This document shows positions 31,181 through 32,065 of a stretch of 32,065 nucleotides of DNA, in pieces. The stretch is taken from the NCBI GenBank assembly GCA_038205805.1, contig JBBRBO010000031.1:1-32065 (forward strand), in the 5' to 3' direction. The notes under the pieces are model-generated. The model was given only the letters and a program-made list of their open reading frames with translations, was not told the origin of the DNA and ran no database searches. Origin of the DNA: JBBSBY01 sp038205805 (GTDB taxonomy: Bacteria > Desulfobacterota > Desulfomonilia > Desulfomonilales > Desulfomonilaceae). A program made the position numbers and the translations under genes. How positions within the stretch are numbered: the first letter of the stretch is position 1; the number at the start of each line of letters is the position of its first letter.

Positions 31181-31609
31181 ATGAGACTCGTTACACTGAC
31201 GCTTTCCTTAATGCTCTCTCTCCTGGTCATTGAGCAGGTTTTCAGCGGCGGGGCCGTCTTGGAAGTCATATGCAAGGCAAGCGGCCACAGGGATCGCTTC
31301 GTCCAGGGCTCAACACGGGAAGAAGAAGCGGACAATATCCAGCAGATCGTTGTGGTGTGCGAGCGCGCCAACGAAATCCGCAACGTAAAAACTCCCATTG
31401 ACCCCAATAAGCCGACCGGAAACGAGCCCTTGCTTGCGAGGCAATTCGGCGAGGGGCGATCAGACCTGCTGGGAATTTCCCTGCCGCGGTTTCTCGTGCC
31501 CGGAAATACATGCCCTTTGTTCCCCATTACCGCTTACCTGGATCACAATATATGCCCCATTGACGGCTCGGCGGGATTCGCAGTGACCGTGGTGGGATAT
31601 TACGATTAA
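31181..31609 (+). CDS. Unknown secreted protein, 142 residues
   Basis: I do not recognise this protein. It has a clear signal peptide (residues about 1-22, MRLVTLTLSLMLSLLVIEQV, cleavage near F-S-G-G) and a soluble mature part with four Cys (VICKA, VVCER, NTCPL, NICPI). These could form two disulfides in the periplasm. GGGAG lies 8 nt before the ATG, and the gene starts 33 nt after dxr, so it is probably co-transcribed. No known motif is visible and the length is small. Its position takes the slot usually held by the site-2 protease gene. Confidence 0.7.
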   Translation: MRLVTLTLSLMLSLLVIEQVFSGGAVLEVICKASGHRDRFVQGSTREEEADNIQQIVVVCERANEIRNVKTPIDPNKPTGNEPLLARQFGEGRSDLLGISLPRFLVPGNTCPLFPITAYLDHNICPIDGSAGFAVTVVGYYD

Positions 31610-31696
31610 GTTTCGGCCGCCGCAGTCTATACCAGGAACTGACATTGGTGGTAAGGCGCGCCCCCTGGATTCAGAAAATTACGTGAAAGGGTAAAC

Positions 31697-32065
31697 ATGA
31701 AAATTTTGTTTTGTGGTGAGACCTTTCCGAAGGCCTACGAACTCTTGAAAACATTAATGCCCGAAGATGATGTCTTCAACTGCCCGGCGATGGATGTGGT
31801 AAAAGTGGGAGCTGACGTTGACGCGCTCGTGCCGCTCATGCACCATCTGGCGCCCGAGCTTATCGAAAACACACGCGCCGGCCTTATTCAGCAGTTTGGA
31901 GTAGGACTCGAGGGAGTAGACGTGAATCTCGCCTCCCGCAACGGCATTATGGTGTGTAATATCCCATCATACCTGACGCCAAATGCTGAATCTACGGCTG
32001 AACACGCCGTGTTTCTCATGATGGCCGTTGCCCGCAAGATCCATCAGTGCTTTGCGGCGTTTCAT
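31697..32065 (+). CDS. D-2-hydroxyacid dehydrogenase family protein (5' part, runs off the window)
   Basis: The frame opens with ATG at 31697 (AAAGGG 5 nt upstream) and stays open for 123 codons to the edge. It begins MKILFCGETFPKAYELLKTL and contains QQFGVGLEGVDVNLASRNGI and then VCNIPSYLTPNAESTAEHAV. These match the catalytic-domain segment before the NAD-binding fold in phosphoglycerate dehydrogenase-like enzymes (the usual G-G-DNID region followed by N-x-P-x-x-N-A-x-x-V-A-E). The NAD-binding GxGxxG and the catalytic Arg, Glu and His lie beyond the end. The substrate cannot be assigned. Confidence 0.88.
   Translation, partial: MKILFCGETFPKAYELLKTLMPEDDVFNCPAMDVVKVGADVDALVPLMHHLAPELIENTRAGLIQQFGVGLEGVDVNLASRNGIMVCNIPSYLTPNAESTAEHAVFLMMAVARKIHQCFAAFH

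Noticed and set aside
1..32065. Genome-wide reassignment of UAG
   Set aside because: rpsB, the malic enzyme, the coiled-coil glycosyltransferase and the 169-residue protein all appear to end in UAG at plausible family or frame ends, so only the hydrolase codon is abnormal.
2066..32065. CRISPR array, tRNA, rRNA or insertion sequence with transposase
   Set aside because: No regularly spaced direct repeats, no tRNA T-loop type strings with matching acceptor stems, no rRNA-like stretches and no transposase motifs were found on either strand.

Overview
The window looks like a chromosomal segment of an anaerobic Desulfobacterota (former Deltaproteobacteria) bacterium, possibly a Syntrophia/Desulfomonile-type lineage. 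That placement is an inference from gene content and protein flavour: a short 201-residue EF-Ts, a PAS domain with a Cys-rich CPDCPC motif, an ABC-exported polysaccharide locus and long intergenic regions full of palindromes. No rRNA or tRNA gene was found. Desulfomonile is a guess that only a database search could confirm.

Layout. (1) 1-5009, minus strand: a secreted choloylglycine-hydrolase-family Ntn hydrolase whose frame is broken by an in-frame UAG, a secreted beta-barrel protein, an unknown 169-residue protein and a large unknown beta-barrel. (2) 5187-8332, plus strand: a PaaK/CapK-like adenylate-forming enzyme translationally close to a DUF362 protein, behind a good sigma70-type promoter. 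(3) 8403-8911: two diverged copies of a structured element of about 225 bp. (4) 8909-10292, minus: maf-yggS with its own promoter. (5) 10588-19217, minus: a surface-polysaccharide locus (Wzm/Wzt exporter, a methyltransferase, a two-domain glycosyltransferase, GT4, GT2 and a coiled-coil glycosyltransferase). (6) tatC and an ACT-domain malic enzyme, minus. (7) A hybrid histidine kinase, plus. (8) 25008-31147, plus: the classic rpsB-tsf-pyrH-frr-uppS-cdsA-dxr cluster, then an unknown secreted protein and the start of a D-2-hydroxyacid dehydrogenase running off the end.

How the genes work together. The polysaccharide locus has the parts of an ABC-transporter-dependent O-antigen or capsule pathway: glycosyltransferases build the chain, the methyltransferase could cap it, and the C-terminal domain of Wzt could read that cap before export. 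UppS (undecaprenyl-PP), CdsA (CDP-diacylglycerol) and Dxr (isoprenoid precursor) supply the lipid side of envelope synthesis beside translation genes (S2, EF-Ts, Frr).

Most notable structure. The pyrH-frr, frr-uppS and uppS-cdsA gaps each hold one member of an imperfect palindromic family 109-113 bp long. Their ends are complementary and the pairing is kept through compensatory changes. A fourth member lies upstream of the malic enzyme. They could be an ERIC-like mobile repeat or a cis-acting structured RNA; I cannot tell which from this window.
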